From: Embiotoca jacksoni
Lineage: Eukaryota; Chordata; Actinopteri; Embiotocidae
Assembly: GCA_022577435.1 (NCBI GenBank)
Contig: JAKOON010000009.1
Span: forward strand, 555,001-619,000
Length of the DNA: 64,000 nucleotides
Direction: 5' to 3'
The notes under the pieces are model-generated. The model was not told where the DNA came from and ran no database searches. It was given only the letters and a program-made list of their open reading frames with translations. The position numbers and the translations under genes were made by a program. Shown piece after piece: positions 41,020-52,859 of this stretch (within the stretch, counting starts at the first letter, position 1; every line of letters starts with the position of its first letter).

Positions 41020-41385
41020 TGTGTGTGTGTGTGTGAGTGTGAGAGAGACGCGAGGTGGCTGAGACCATGTGCCTGACCTTTGACATCCACACGCCAAACA
41101 GCGCTGACAACCCCCCCCCCCCCAAAAAAAAAAACACACACACACACACACACACACACGTATACCCACGCGCCGTCTGTCACAGGCCCCTGACAGGCGT
41201 AACCGAGGCGGGGTGGGTGGGCGAAAGGGAGGGAGAGTGCATGGGGGGGGTGCTTTGAGTTTAGGACCCCTCCAGCCATCCTATTCCCCTCTTCCCCCTT
41301 TCTCATTGCCCCCTTTTCTAATTCCCTGACAGTGACCCCTACACCCCCCCCCCCCCTTTTCCCCTGTAAAACACACACACACACA

Positions 41386-41419
<34 letters not shown>
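41020..41419. repeat. (GT)n and (CA)n arrays with C runs
   Basis: (GT)9 at 41020-41036, a C13A11 run at 41111-41133 leading into (CA)13 at 41134-41159, and a C14 run at 41345-41357 before compound (AC)n at 41371-41419. Confidence 0.93.
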
Positions 41420-41421
<2 letters not shown>

Positions 41422-41929
41422 CTGGCAACCCCACAAGACATACATCATCTGCCCAGTGGCCTCGCTCTCTCTCTCTCTCTCTGCTATTAGCACAGATAGG
41501 ATGAGTAAGGAAGGAGGACAGGAGTGGGGGGGTTGGGGAGGGGCAGCAGTTATCAAACTAACCCCAAAGGTGGAGGGAGGGGTGTGTTGGGGTGGTGGTC
41601 ACTATAACTTGGGACAAAATTTCACTCTGAAATTGTTTTTATTCTATTTTTTTTTTTTTAAAGGTGTGATGTCATTTTTCTCTTTATTGACATTTTTTTT
41701 TTTTTTTTTTAAACCTGATGTGCACTTGGACATCTGTGACGTTTGGGGGTTCAGGGCGTTTGATTTGTTAGCATACATGAGGTTGAGATGGGATGGATGG
41801 AGGGGAGGGGGGTTAAAAGGCTCCATGGCCAGAGGGGTTAGGGGCAGTTGAGGCGTTATGCTGAAGGAGAGATGGAGGGGGGGGGAATGAAATGATTTTA
41901 TGGGGTCCCTCTCTTCATATGCTGAGAGG

Positions 41930-41933
<4 letters not shown>

Positions 41934-41983
<50 letters not shown>
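41934..41983. repeat. (GT)n microsatellite
   Basis: About 25 GT units. Confidence 0.95.
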
Positions 41984-41985
<2 letters not shown>

Positions 41986-42531
41986 TGAAGCGGAGTGTAT
42001 TACATTTAAGTCCATCTTTGAATGAATGAGCATTTTAGTAAATTGTATTTTTGAATAGTGTCTCTTTATGGTGCCTGTAGTCGTGGTAACAAGACGAAGG
42101 GGTGTCGTAGGATCGCCATGACGTCGGGTCTCTAATAGAACCTGCAGGTCCGAGTTGTCCCGCCACGACCGACGACAGCAGCAGGATGAGTCGTAATAAG
42201 AGATATTTCTGTGGTGGACCGTTTTACTGATCAATTCACACACTCAGATGTCACTACAGGTGTTAAAAAAATAAAAAAAATAAAAGCTTATTGAATTCAA
42301 TATGGAGGAAACTTAAAAACTGAATATTTGTCAATCTGAAGAGGTTTTTTTCATTTTGTTGCTGAAGGTCAAGAGTTTTTCATTTCTAAGTCGAGATGAA
42401 AGGTTTCTTCACTTTCCGCTGTTTTTTTGAGACGTTTGTTTGTGATAATATTTCCTTTGACAGCATTTCCTTTTGCACTTTCAAAACTATCTACTGAATA
42501 CATAAGATGCTTTTTAAATGCCCTGATGCGC

Positions 42532-42533
42532 GC

Positions 42534-42578
<45 letters not shown>
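42532..42578. repeat. (CA)n microsatellite
   Basis: About 23 CA units, preceded by CGCGCACACG. Confidence 0.95.
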
Positions 42579-42580
<2 letters not shown>

Positions 42581-43059
42581 CCTGCTGAGCATGTCTAAGA
42601 GGGTGCTGCCACCATCTGGTTACATGACGCAACTGCAGCGTGTCCATTCAGTCTCTAATTAACTGTATTTTCCTTTTATTACATCAAACCTGAGATTTTA
42701 ATTTCTGCATTTTTGACCCCAGTAAACTAAAACGAGGACGTTCACAAAGTGTTCACATCGTGATCTTCAACCTTTCAATGTTTTGCACAAAGCAAAGATG
42801 CCAACATTGCTACTTTATATGTTGAACAAAAGATCCTTTTTATGATGTAATTTTGGTGCAAATTCATCATCTAGGTTAATGTTATTATTAATGTTTATTA
42901 AGTCAAATCAGAAGAAGTGCAAACACGAGTGTGTGATGAAGTCTCGGCCTAAAAAAAAAAAAATCACCTGCAAAACACAAATGTGTCATCGTCCTTCTCT
43001 CTCGTTTTTCTTTCACTTTAAAATGTATAATCTTCCTCTATTTTTGCTTCAATTTGTAA

Positions 43060-43720
43060 TTGTAACTCCCTCTTCATCGCTCCGTCTTCTTCTTCCTCTT
43101 CCCCTCTGGCGTCTCTTTGTCCGTCCTCGTCCCACTACTTGCCGTCGTCCCTTCCACCTTCTCCCGCCGCTCCTCGAACCTCTCGCTGACCCCGATGATG
43201 AGATTAGCGCGCACACGACGACACCGCGCTTCAACATCGTTCCCAATAAGCCCCCCTCCGGTTCCTCCGTTAATATCACGCAGAAAGTGTGGACGTCAGC
43301 TGCCGGTTACACGAGGTGCTCTTTGATTGTTTTCACTTTCTTCCCGTCAGACACACGAGTCACGCGGCTGAAAAGTTGAAGCTCATAGAGCTGTTCGCCT
43401 CGGACGAGCCGCTGAACGCAGAAGTCCTCGGCAAAAGATAGAAAACGAGCCGCGCGCAGACAGAAAGAAGTTGAAGTGTTGAGTTCGAGGGGCGGAGGAG
43501 AGTTTTATTCAAGATGGCGGCGCTGAGTGATGTCCGGTGCTCAGGTAAGCAGTTCCTGCTGCGTCGTTCCTCCCGAACCAATTACTGCCGCGGTCCCTGA
43601 AGTGGCCACGAACAGGAGGCGCAGCGAGGCCGGTTAGGAGTCGACTCTTAATCCCGCTTCCACCTCCCGCTCAATAAAGTTTACCTTCAAAGAGCTGAAT
43701 TAGAGTCGGGACGTCATCAG
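43060..43720 (+). promoter_or_regulatory. pou2f2: CpG-rich internal promoter for exon 1B
   Basis: CpG density rises sharply here compared with the flanking intron and surrounds exon 1B, the pattern of a CpG-island promoter without a TATA box. Visible motifs: CRE-like GACGTCA at 43292-43298 and 43710-43716, a YY1-type AAGATGGCGGC at 43512-43522 covering the start codon, and CCAAT at 43578-43582. YY1 sites at this position are typical of TATA-less promoters whose start lies just upstream. The exact transcription start is not determinable from sequence. Confidence 0.55.
43514..43544 (+). CDS. pou2f2: pou2f2 alternative coding exon 1B
   Basis: This exon encodes [10 protein letters not shown] plus one base (phase 1), then the strong donor GTAAGC. 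An in-frame TGA at 43472 lies upstream with no ATG between, so 43514 is the first start in frame. Joined to exon 2 it reads RCS-D-IRMSK, which is the same junction position as mammalian Oct-2, whose short first exon also enters IRMSK in phase 1. It lies in the CpG-rich block, 1.3 kb before exon 2. Predicted 1B product: 720 aa. It is the better supported of the two first exons. Confidence 0.72.
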
Positions 43721-44823
43721 TTCTGCTGCGGGACAATAACGTTTTTTTGCTTCGCGGAGATTTTCGCTGCATGAAGGTTTTATTTAACGAAAACAGGAAA
43801 CCAGTGATGATTCTCCAAACTCTTAAAAACTGCTGCATCTCCGGACTGTTTCAGGACCTAAAGAACATCCTCTAGTTTTATCATGACGATGATACATTTC
43901 AGATTTTATCCAAACTTTCGTAGAGTTGCAGCAACGTCGAGCACTTTCTCCTTCTTCTTCTTCTTTATGAAACTTTTTTTTATTTTTTTTATTTTTTTTT
44001 AAATACAACAGATGCAACAATTAATAATGATCAAGACGTTTCGCTGCCGACACTTTTGCGCCTTGTTCCTTTGAATCCCGATGCTTCCTGACAGCATTGA
44101 TTTTTAGATGAACTTTGACCCGCAAAACAGCAAGAGGCACTAATGTTGAGCCACTCACCAGGAAGAGGAGGAGGAGGAAGAGGAGGAGGAGGGGGAAGAG
44201 GAGGAGGAGGAGGGGGAGGAGGGGGAAGGATTGTCTGTGTTCTTGCTTCTGTGCGGTAGAAGAAGAAATACAGTCGGAGGGAACGGATACATAACACAAA
44301 CAAACGAGACAAACATCTTGTTTTTTAATGTTAAAAACATCCAGTTTTGTTATTTAATCAAAGAGCTGTAAATGTGCAGGTTTTTATTGGTTTGTCTTTT
44401 TTTTTTTTTTTTTTTTTTTTAATCACTAAATCTGAAATCTAAAAGTGTAGAGATTATAAAAGGATTCTGTTGATCACCGTTAAGCTGCAGTTTATCATTC
44501 TGAAATTAGTTTTAATATGTTCCCAAATTGAATGTAAAGGCAAAACAGGCCCAAAACAGATGAGGAAAATATGTAAATAATTAAAATCATTGTTCCATTT
44601 GACATTTATCACCTTAGTGACCAGTTTCATGTCTCAGCTCCGTCTGTAATATTGTTAATATGTTCATTGCGTGTTCTCAGTCTTCTGCTCGGTTGTTTTG
44701 AGTAAACTTGGTGGATAAATCCTGATAGTTTCCTCACTGAGCAGAGATTTGAACCAACAACCCGTCGTCAGCTGAGGCAGCGTGATATGTTGTACCTGGG
44801 TGTATTTTCCACGCAGCGGCCTG

Positions 44824-44882
<59 letters not shown>

Positions 44883-44957
44883 CCTGCAGATATCAGGATG
44901 TCCAAAGCTTCAGGGGAGGAAAAGTCTGGAGCCGACTATCCAGGGGACAGTTCAGGT

Positions 44958-45020
<63 letters not shown>

Positions 45021-46922
45021 TCTAGCTAACAGTTTGTGTTTCCTTGTGTGTTTCAGACTCTGACAGAAACAGCCCTGATGATCAGGTTGGTATTTTTGGA
45101 CACGAATGATGCAGACGAACAAACAATCAGAGCCGTCTTCGCTGGACTATGCTTTTTATCCCAATTAATTCATGTGTTGCAGAGATTATTAAAACATTCA
45201 TCCCAGCTTTTATATGTCTTTATCAAATCAAAACAACAGCATTTACTGGCCATTTAATGATGCTTTCTTAAATAATGCCGCATACTTGTGAGCATAAATG
45301 AGAATTTATGAGCTCATCCCACACAGAAACAGAGTTTTGTGGTTGGTTTTTTTCCTTCAATATTGAGCAAATCAACTGTTTTTCAATCAAAGTTAACTCA
45401 GAGAGAAAGTCCACATTTGTTTTTAGTTTAAGTAAATGTGTTCAAATTGTGATCTCGCAGCTGTTGATGTTGTGTCAGACTGATTACAAGATAATCTCCT
45501 CCTTAAAAAAAAAACCAACCTCTGCAGCGTGAGAGTAACGCCGACTATGATTCCTTTGAAACCGGTTGCCGCTGATTAAAGGCTGGCATTTCATCTCAAT
45601 CTGTCATCGGATGGTATCGATGTCAATGGGCGTGATTTATTTTTGTAATTTTTATGTTTCGCTGCAGGTCCAGACAATGAAAACCAGTCCCTTCAGCCTC
45701 TCTCCCACACCAGCTGGCAGCAAGGTGAGCCAGTTATCAATCTATCAGCAGCGGAAAAACATAAAATGATATGTATCTACAGGCTGCGAGGAGTTTATGT
45801 CGTGATGTTTTTAGTGTGCGTGTTAAAACCTCCGAGGCCTCCACAGGTGGAGCTCTGTGTGCAACCGCCACTCGTCCAGATGTGCTCAGATGTGGTTGTG
45901 TGTGAACATGTGTTCTCCGGTTCTGGTGCCAAGGTGAGACTCTTTGAGGCAGCGTTCAATATGCAAATCACGCAGCCGTGTCCCCGCCCACCCGAAGGAA
46001 AAGAAAGAGGATCCTACAGAGGGAAAGAAAGGCAGAAAGGAAAGAGGGATGTGGATGAGGTGACAGTGAGTGATTGACGGGAAGATGCAGCGAGGGGAGG
46101 CCGTGATGGATGGGGAGTGACAGGGCTGTGAGCAGGTAACGACAGCTGGAGGTCAGGGGTCAGCGGCTGCGGAATTTTTCTGACACTCTAAAAATGACGA
46201 AGATTGACTCGTGCTTTTGGACAGATGACCGGCGAACGCTTCAGTCTGTGAATCGGGCGTAAAGCAGCAGGACAAGAAAGGGAGGCTTCGAAGGAAGGAT
46301 CTTTTTTTCTTTTTTTTTCACCTGAATGATCTCGTTTGTTTTATCTCGCCGCGACATTCTCAGAAACACGTTTCTTGGCTTTCTGTATTTTAACACATGC
46401 AAAATGACTATAAAGATAATGTTTGTCCTTGGTTTTGATTGCAGTCACACTAGAGTTGTCTTTAAAAGTCTGTGCTCCCAGTTTGACTTCAATTCTCTCA
46501 GATTTGCAGGATTTTCAGAAGGATTTGTGCACACAAAGGCTGCAAAAGCGGTATTTTGTAGATATTTTGCAGATAACACCATTATTTTCTGAATGCCTGT
46601 AACCAAACCAACATTTTCTTGCCCCATTGACAGGGGTGGAGCCCCAGCTGTGCAAATGAGCTCTTCGACCAGAGACTGTGTTACTGTGTGAATGTGATGC
46701 AACATTAATTATAAAAACTAAAAAAAAATTATAAATAATCTTGCTAAAAACCGAATTTGCCTTTTGTGTTTTCTCCCTCAGAGAAAGAGCGAGGAGAGCT
46801 CTGAGATAACACACAGCTCTGTTCCTGCTGCTGCTCCTCTGGCTCCTCCCTCTCAACAACAGCAACAGACTCAACACCACCACACACAGCTGATGCTCGC
46901 TGGCAGTCAGCTAGCAGGGGTG

Positions 46923-46968
<46 letters not shown>

Positions 46969-48739
46969 GTTATATGAATTGAAATTACAAGTAGAGGTGA
47001 CGTGTTTGTCGGCCAGCAAGGAAACGGACCTGACCACTGAGTACAGAACAGTATGGAAGGAAGTAGATCTTATAAAGGTCTTTACATGTGATAAAGTGGA
47101 ACCCAGTTGAAAGTGACTTTCAAACAAAGATGGCGGATAAACATATTCTTCGATGTCCCGTCTAAACACTCAGAGTTTCGCTTTGAATTTGATCAAAGCA
47201 CAAATTCTTCCACACTTCTTTCTGAGCTTTGTCCTTTCTGGTAAAGACAGAAAAAGTACGAGAACAATTCTACATTTCTTTTTGCAGTATTCTTCTTTTA
47301 CTGCTCTAAGATTATTTTCTTTTAAATCGACGGCCTGCTGACCAGAAGAAGTCCACATCAGTGTGTTGTCACTGCTCTCTGCTGGTAAAATGAGCCAAAC
47401 TTAAGTGTTTAATGCTCCAAACATGCCTCAGTTCACGATGCACCATCCAGGGTAAAGCTGTGACAACCGTCGATGGTCCAGCAGCCAGAAAGATATTCAG
47501 TGTGTATCTGACCTGCATCCAGCTGCCCTGAATAACAAGAAAACACTTGCACAACCTGCAGTAAAGCCCTCCAAAGTATTTAGAGCAGAGTGACATACCT
47601 GAGCTAAATGTTCTTAAAGTGGGTGGCTTTTCTCGCTTGTCTTGCTCTGGCATGCTTTTACTGTCCGCTGACAGACTCACCGACACCTCCGGGAATGCTC
47701 AGCTGATACGTCTGTTTTCTCTCCTGACTTTTTGTCGTGTCCCTACGTTTGTCTTCGTTTCATTCGTCTTTCGTGTGACGTCCTTTGTTCTCCCGTCATA
47801 CCGGCCCTGCGACCTTTCCTCGTCCTTCTGCATGTTTTACATCCTCATCTCATTTTCCCCTCATTTCTGTTTCTCCTCGTCGCCGTCACCTCCGCCCTCC
47901 GCCCTCCGTCCTCCTCCTCTCGGCCTCCCCCAGCTTGCCGCTCTCCTCCCAGCCCAGCAGCAGCTGCTCCTCCAACAGGCGCAGGCTCAGCTCTTGGCGG
48001 CGGCCGTCCAGCAGTCCAACGCCGCCCACGCCGCTCACGCCGCCCACGCCGCCGCGCAGCAACACGCCAACCAGCAGCAGCAGAACCAATCGCAATCCCA
48101 GCAGCAGCAACATCCAATCAAACAGGAGCAGACGGTCCAAGCCCCGCCACAGTTGGCCCTGTCGCAGCCGATCCAGCTCACAGCACAGGTACGATCCACT
48201 TTAATGAGCCACGAGGTGCAATATTTGAAACTATTTTGTTCTAAATTGATAAGCGTGTTTTCCCGCTGTAGGTTGACCCTCCTTTTGTTCCTGCGCGGTA
48301 CTGAAGCGTGTTTGTGTTTGTGTTTGCAGGACATCCAGCAGTTGCTGCAGCTCCAGCAGCTGGTTCTGATGCCGGGTCATCCTCTCCAGTCTCCTGCCCA
48401 GTTCCTCCTGTCTCAGCCAGCACAGGCGCAGCAGCCGCAGCAGGGTGAGCAAACGTCCGGTACCACTGACACGCACGGTCCAAAATGAACTTATTCAATA
48501 CTGATTACGACTAAATATTCATGCACGGTGTAAAAATGTTGGCATTTTTAATGGTTAATTAAATAAATAATCAAACTAAACAGTTGAGTATTTGTTATTG
48601 GGTTTTTTTTGTTTTTTTTCAGGTTTGCTCTCGACACCAAATCTGATCCAGCTACCTCAGCAAAGCCCAGGAGGACTCCTGACAACCCCTCCTCGCCTGG
48701 GACTCCAAGCACAGGTGGGACATCTGTTTGTGAGTGCGA

Positions 48740-48811
<72 letters not shown>

Positions 48812-51800
48812 AGCTAAACGTATGTAGATGAAGCGGCTGTTTGATCGTTGCACCACAGATCGTCCATCAGACGGATATTCAGCCGTTTATCTGCTGCAAA
48901 CCACCTGCAGGATGCAAAACAACTCACTTTATATTTGAACAACTTGTTTGCAGATTGAAACCTAAGACGTGTTTCCATCGCGTGTTCTTTCCGTCATGAG
49001 CTTTGGATCATATGTTCACCGGCAGCTCGTCTCGTGTCCTCAACCTTCATCTTCTGTAACATAACGCATGAATGCATCCTCACACGCGTTACAGATTTCT
49101 GATCGAGCGGTGATGAAGTCATGTCAAACACGGCGACACGCTCTTTGTTCATGTATGTTATGCACACATGACGCGAATGCAAATGAGCTGCAGATGACAC
49201 GCATGACGTCCGGTCAATTAGTCGCCTCTCTCAAAGCTGGCGGGGTCACGGCTTCGACAAACTGCAGCGTGGCCGGATAAACGCTCCCTCTAAACATTCA
49301 ATAATTGTGTTTTTGTGCATGCCGCCTATCAAATCTCCACAATTTAAGGCCGCCGAGGTCAAATTTGAATGTTTTATGCATGTTTCCCGGCTGATTGCCT
49401 CATACGTATTCACTAACAAGTTTGTTTCAATTCCCGGAAAGTGAGAATGCGTTTTTCTCTGAATATTTTTAGACAAATCACCAGTAGACGCTAAAAAGTC
49501 CAGGATTGAGGATTGATTTCATTTCTCTGGCCTCACATGCTCAACCTCCGCACATAAACATCCACCGAGGCCACTCGGATAAACGTACATGTGTGTCTTT
49601 CGTGATGTCGCAGAGGGAGAAGAGCAGCGATACCGGCGGCAGCAGCAGCGGAGGCTCTGTAGTTGCCACCGGGAGCAGCAGCAGCGGCGTCGTGACGTCC
49701 GTCGGCGCCACCTCTGCGTCCGGCAGCACCATGGCCGCCTCACTGACCCCCGGAGGTCACGGAGGTCACGGAGGTCACGGAGGTCACGGAGGTCACATGG
49801 GGGAGGAGCCCAGCGACCTGGAGGAGCTGGAGCAGTTCGCCCGCACTTTCAAACAGCGACGCATCAAGCTGGGATTCACCCAGGTGAGGACTGTGTGTGT
49901 GTGTGTGTGTGCGTGTGCGTGTGTGTTACGCACGCGTAGTAGTAACACTGATTGTTTGTCTCCGTCAGGGCGACGTCGGCGTGGCGATGGGCAAACTGTA
50001 CGGCAACGACTTCAGCCAGACCACCATCTCCCGCTTCGAAGCGCTCAACCTGAGCTTCAAGAACATGTGCAAGCTGAAACCGCTGCTGGAGAAGTGGCTG
50101 AGTGACGCAGGTGAGTCGGAGCGGACGCGTTTTAGCTCCATGACACAGGAAACTGATGAAGAACGGCTTCTCAGTCAAAAAAAAAACAACCATGCTTTTA
50201 TTTTTATTTTTTTAAATGAATCATAAGTATTTTTTTTGTTTGTTCTTCTCGAAGGCTCCTCGATAATCTCTCTCGAACAAATACCAGTTTCTTCTAATTT
50301 CCTTTTTGTTTTAATGCACTTTAATACCCCTCCGTCGCTCCTCCTCTCTTGCAGAAACCATGGCGATAGACAGCATGCTGCCCAGCCCCTCCTCCATCTC
50401 CTCCTCCATGATGGGCATCGAGGGTCTGCCGGGCCGACGCAGAAAGAAACGCACCAGCATCGAGACCAACGTGCGAGTGGCCCTGGAGCGCAACTTCTGC
50501 TCGGTAGCAGTTTCACTTCTCGACCAGCTGTACACAAATCTGCATGTTTCAGGGAGACCGACGCAAGAGAGCACAAAGATGATATCAAAACTCAAAACTG
50601 GATTTCTAACAGGCGTCAGAATGTATGAGAATTACATTTCAATACGAAATGATGCAGGTTCCATCTTTCATTTCATGGGAAAAAAATTAACGTAAGAATG
50701 AAAACAAACGCAGTGATTTTATTTCCCTTTTTTCATGGGCTTTCCAGAGGAAGTCCAATAATGAGATGTTTCCTCACAACCGCATTAAAGGAACAGACAC
50801 TAAGGTGGCCAGTTTATTATGTACGCCTGTAAAATCTAATGCAGCCATAAATTCTCCTTTTATAAACATAGTGCTCCTTTTTGATTTACTCTGTCAGAGA
50901 TACCAGTTTAATAATTATATTATTTAATGTTTATTGTTGAAGTTGAGCGTTTAAGCCGTCATCGTATCAAGTTGTTTTTATCATGTGATTATTGTATACA
51001 TATTTTTTTTATTTATTTTTTTATTATTTAACTCCATCTCTGTCCTCGTTTAGAAAACCTTCTTCTTTTTTTTTTTAATCAAGCACCCATCCTTCTGATC
51101 TTCCTGTCAGGAGTCGCCAGCGGCTTCAGTCCTTCCTCATCCCTCTGGGTTTTTTTCCTCCTCAGAACCAGAAGCCTACCTCGGAGGAGATCCTGCTGAT
51201 GGCGGAGCAGCTCAACATGGAGAAGGAGGTGATCCGCGTTTGGTTCTGCAACCGTCGGCAGAAAGAGAAGCGCATCAACCCCTCCAGCAGCACCACGCCT
51301 CCCCTGCCCAGCCAGACCTCGCCTGTTGTGACGCACAAAGCCTCCTGCTACAGCCCGCACATGGTACGGTCCGGAGAACCGAGAACGCCGTCACGGCCTC
51401 GCTGAAGTCCGCCTGAGACTCCGTTTCACTGAGGGATCCCTGATTTCTGTCTTTTCTCCGTCCAGATATCGAGTCACGGTCTGTCCCAGGTCACCACCAG
51501 CCTCAGCACAACAGGTGAGCCGCGAGTACCGTCTGTGTCCGAAAATGATTAAAGGTCAGCGCAGCGCTTCTCGGTGGACTTTTTGAGCCCAAACGTCGGT
51601 CGCAGGAAGATTAAACTGTTTCGTCACGTTGTTGTTTTTTTGGAGGGGAAGTTTCTGTGTCGTCCTTCGCTGGTCCGATGAGACGCTGAAAAATCTTCAC
51701 TTTTAAAAATGAGACCGAAACAGAAAACAATGATGTTCTGTTGACAACGACGTAGAAGCCCCGGTCCCACTCTGAGTTGTTTACCTCCGCGAGTCACGGC

Positions 51801-52625
51801 TCGTCCTCGTGATTTATAGAGCTCAGCTCCACCGTGAGCCGTCCCCGGCTTCACAGATATGACAGACGACCTGACAGGTAACAAACACAGCTGGAAATTT
51901 ATTGGCCCGTCGAGCCGAGGTAATACTTTCAGGTCACAGACTTCTCTCCACTCGAATGGAGTTAAAGAAGACGGTCAGAAAGCTCAGGATCCCGACTGCT
52001 GATGAACAGCGATGTCACCGGAGTGGTTTTTTTTGTTTTTGTTTTTAGTAATAACGCTGTTACTCTGTTGTACGGCGACAACAAACCTGCCACACATCTT
52101 TAACACCATCCTTCTTCTCTTCCTCTCAGTTGCCAGTTTGTCTCCGTCAGCGTCCTGCCCCATGACTCCGGTCAGCTCCTCTGTGACTCCGCCTCCTCAT
52201 AGCACAGCCAGCCCGGCTCTGCCCAGCCTCGGCACCGCCGGGCTCAACACTGGGTGAGCGTCAACGATGGGGTTTAGTCAATTTATCTTCAATTTTGTAG
52301 TTTTTCCCTCATTTTGGTGACATAGTAATTGACAGAAAAATGAATCAACATATAAACTGACAATAAAAATAAGCAATCGTTTTAGTTCTAGATAGAAACA
52401 AATATTTCTTTGCTTCAAAATCCAAAAACAGCGCTTTCTAATTTACTCTTCTTTCCTGAATGAAAGCATAAAAATACAACAACGTGCACAACTTTTTCCT
52501 GCTTTCTTGTTTAACTTGTTCACATGTAAAGATCTCCTACATTTCAGTGATTTTTGTTTTTGGAGGGTTTCGGTTGTTTTTGAATGACACATTATAAGTA
52601 TGTTGGTTTTACATCCGTTAACCTG

Positions 52626-52683
<58 letters not shown>

Positions 52684-52779
52684 ATTTGTGGTCCGTCCAC
52701 ATTTCAGGAACACAATGATGGGAGTAAGCACAGGGATGAACCAGGCCTTCATCAGCAGCAATCCCCTGGCTACCATGCA

Positions 52780-52859
<80 letters not shown>

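Noticed and set aside
47371..47385. CTCF-like ACTGCTCTCTGCTGG in intron 5
   Set aside because: It has a mismatch in the core (CTCTC where CCCTC is needed), so it is not better than chance.
47619..47933. Open frame running upstream from exon 6 that could suggest an alternative start
   Set aside because: Its first codon is GTG, not ATG, the sequence is pyrimidine-rich intron, and a normal acceptor stands at 47931-47933.
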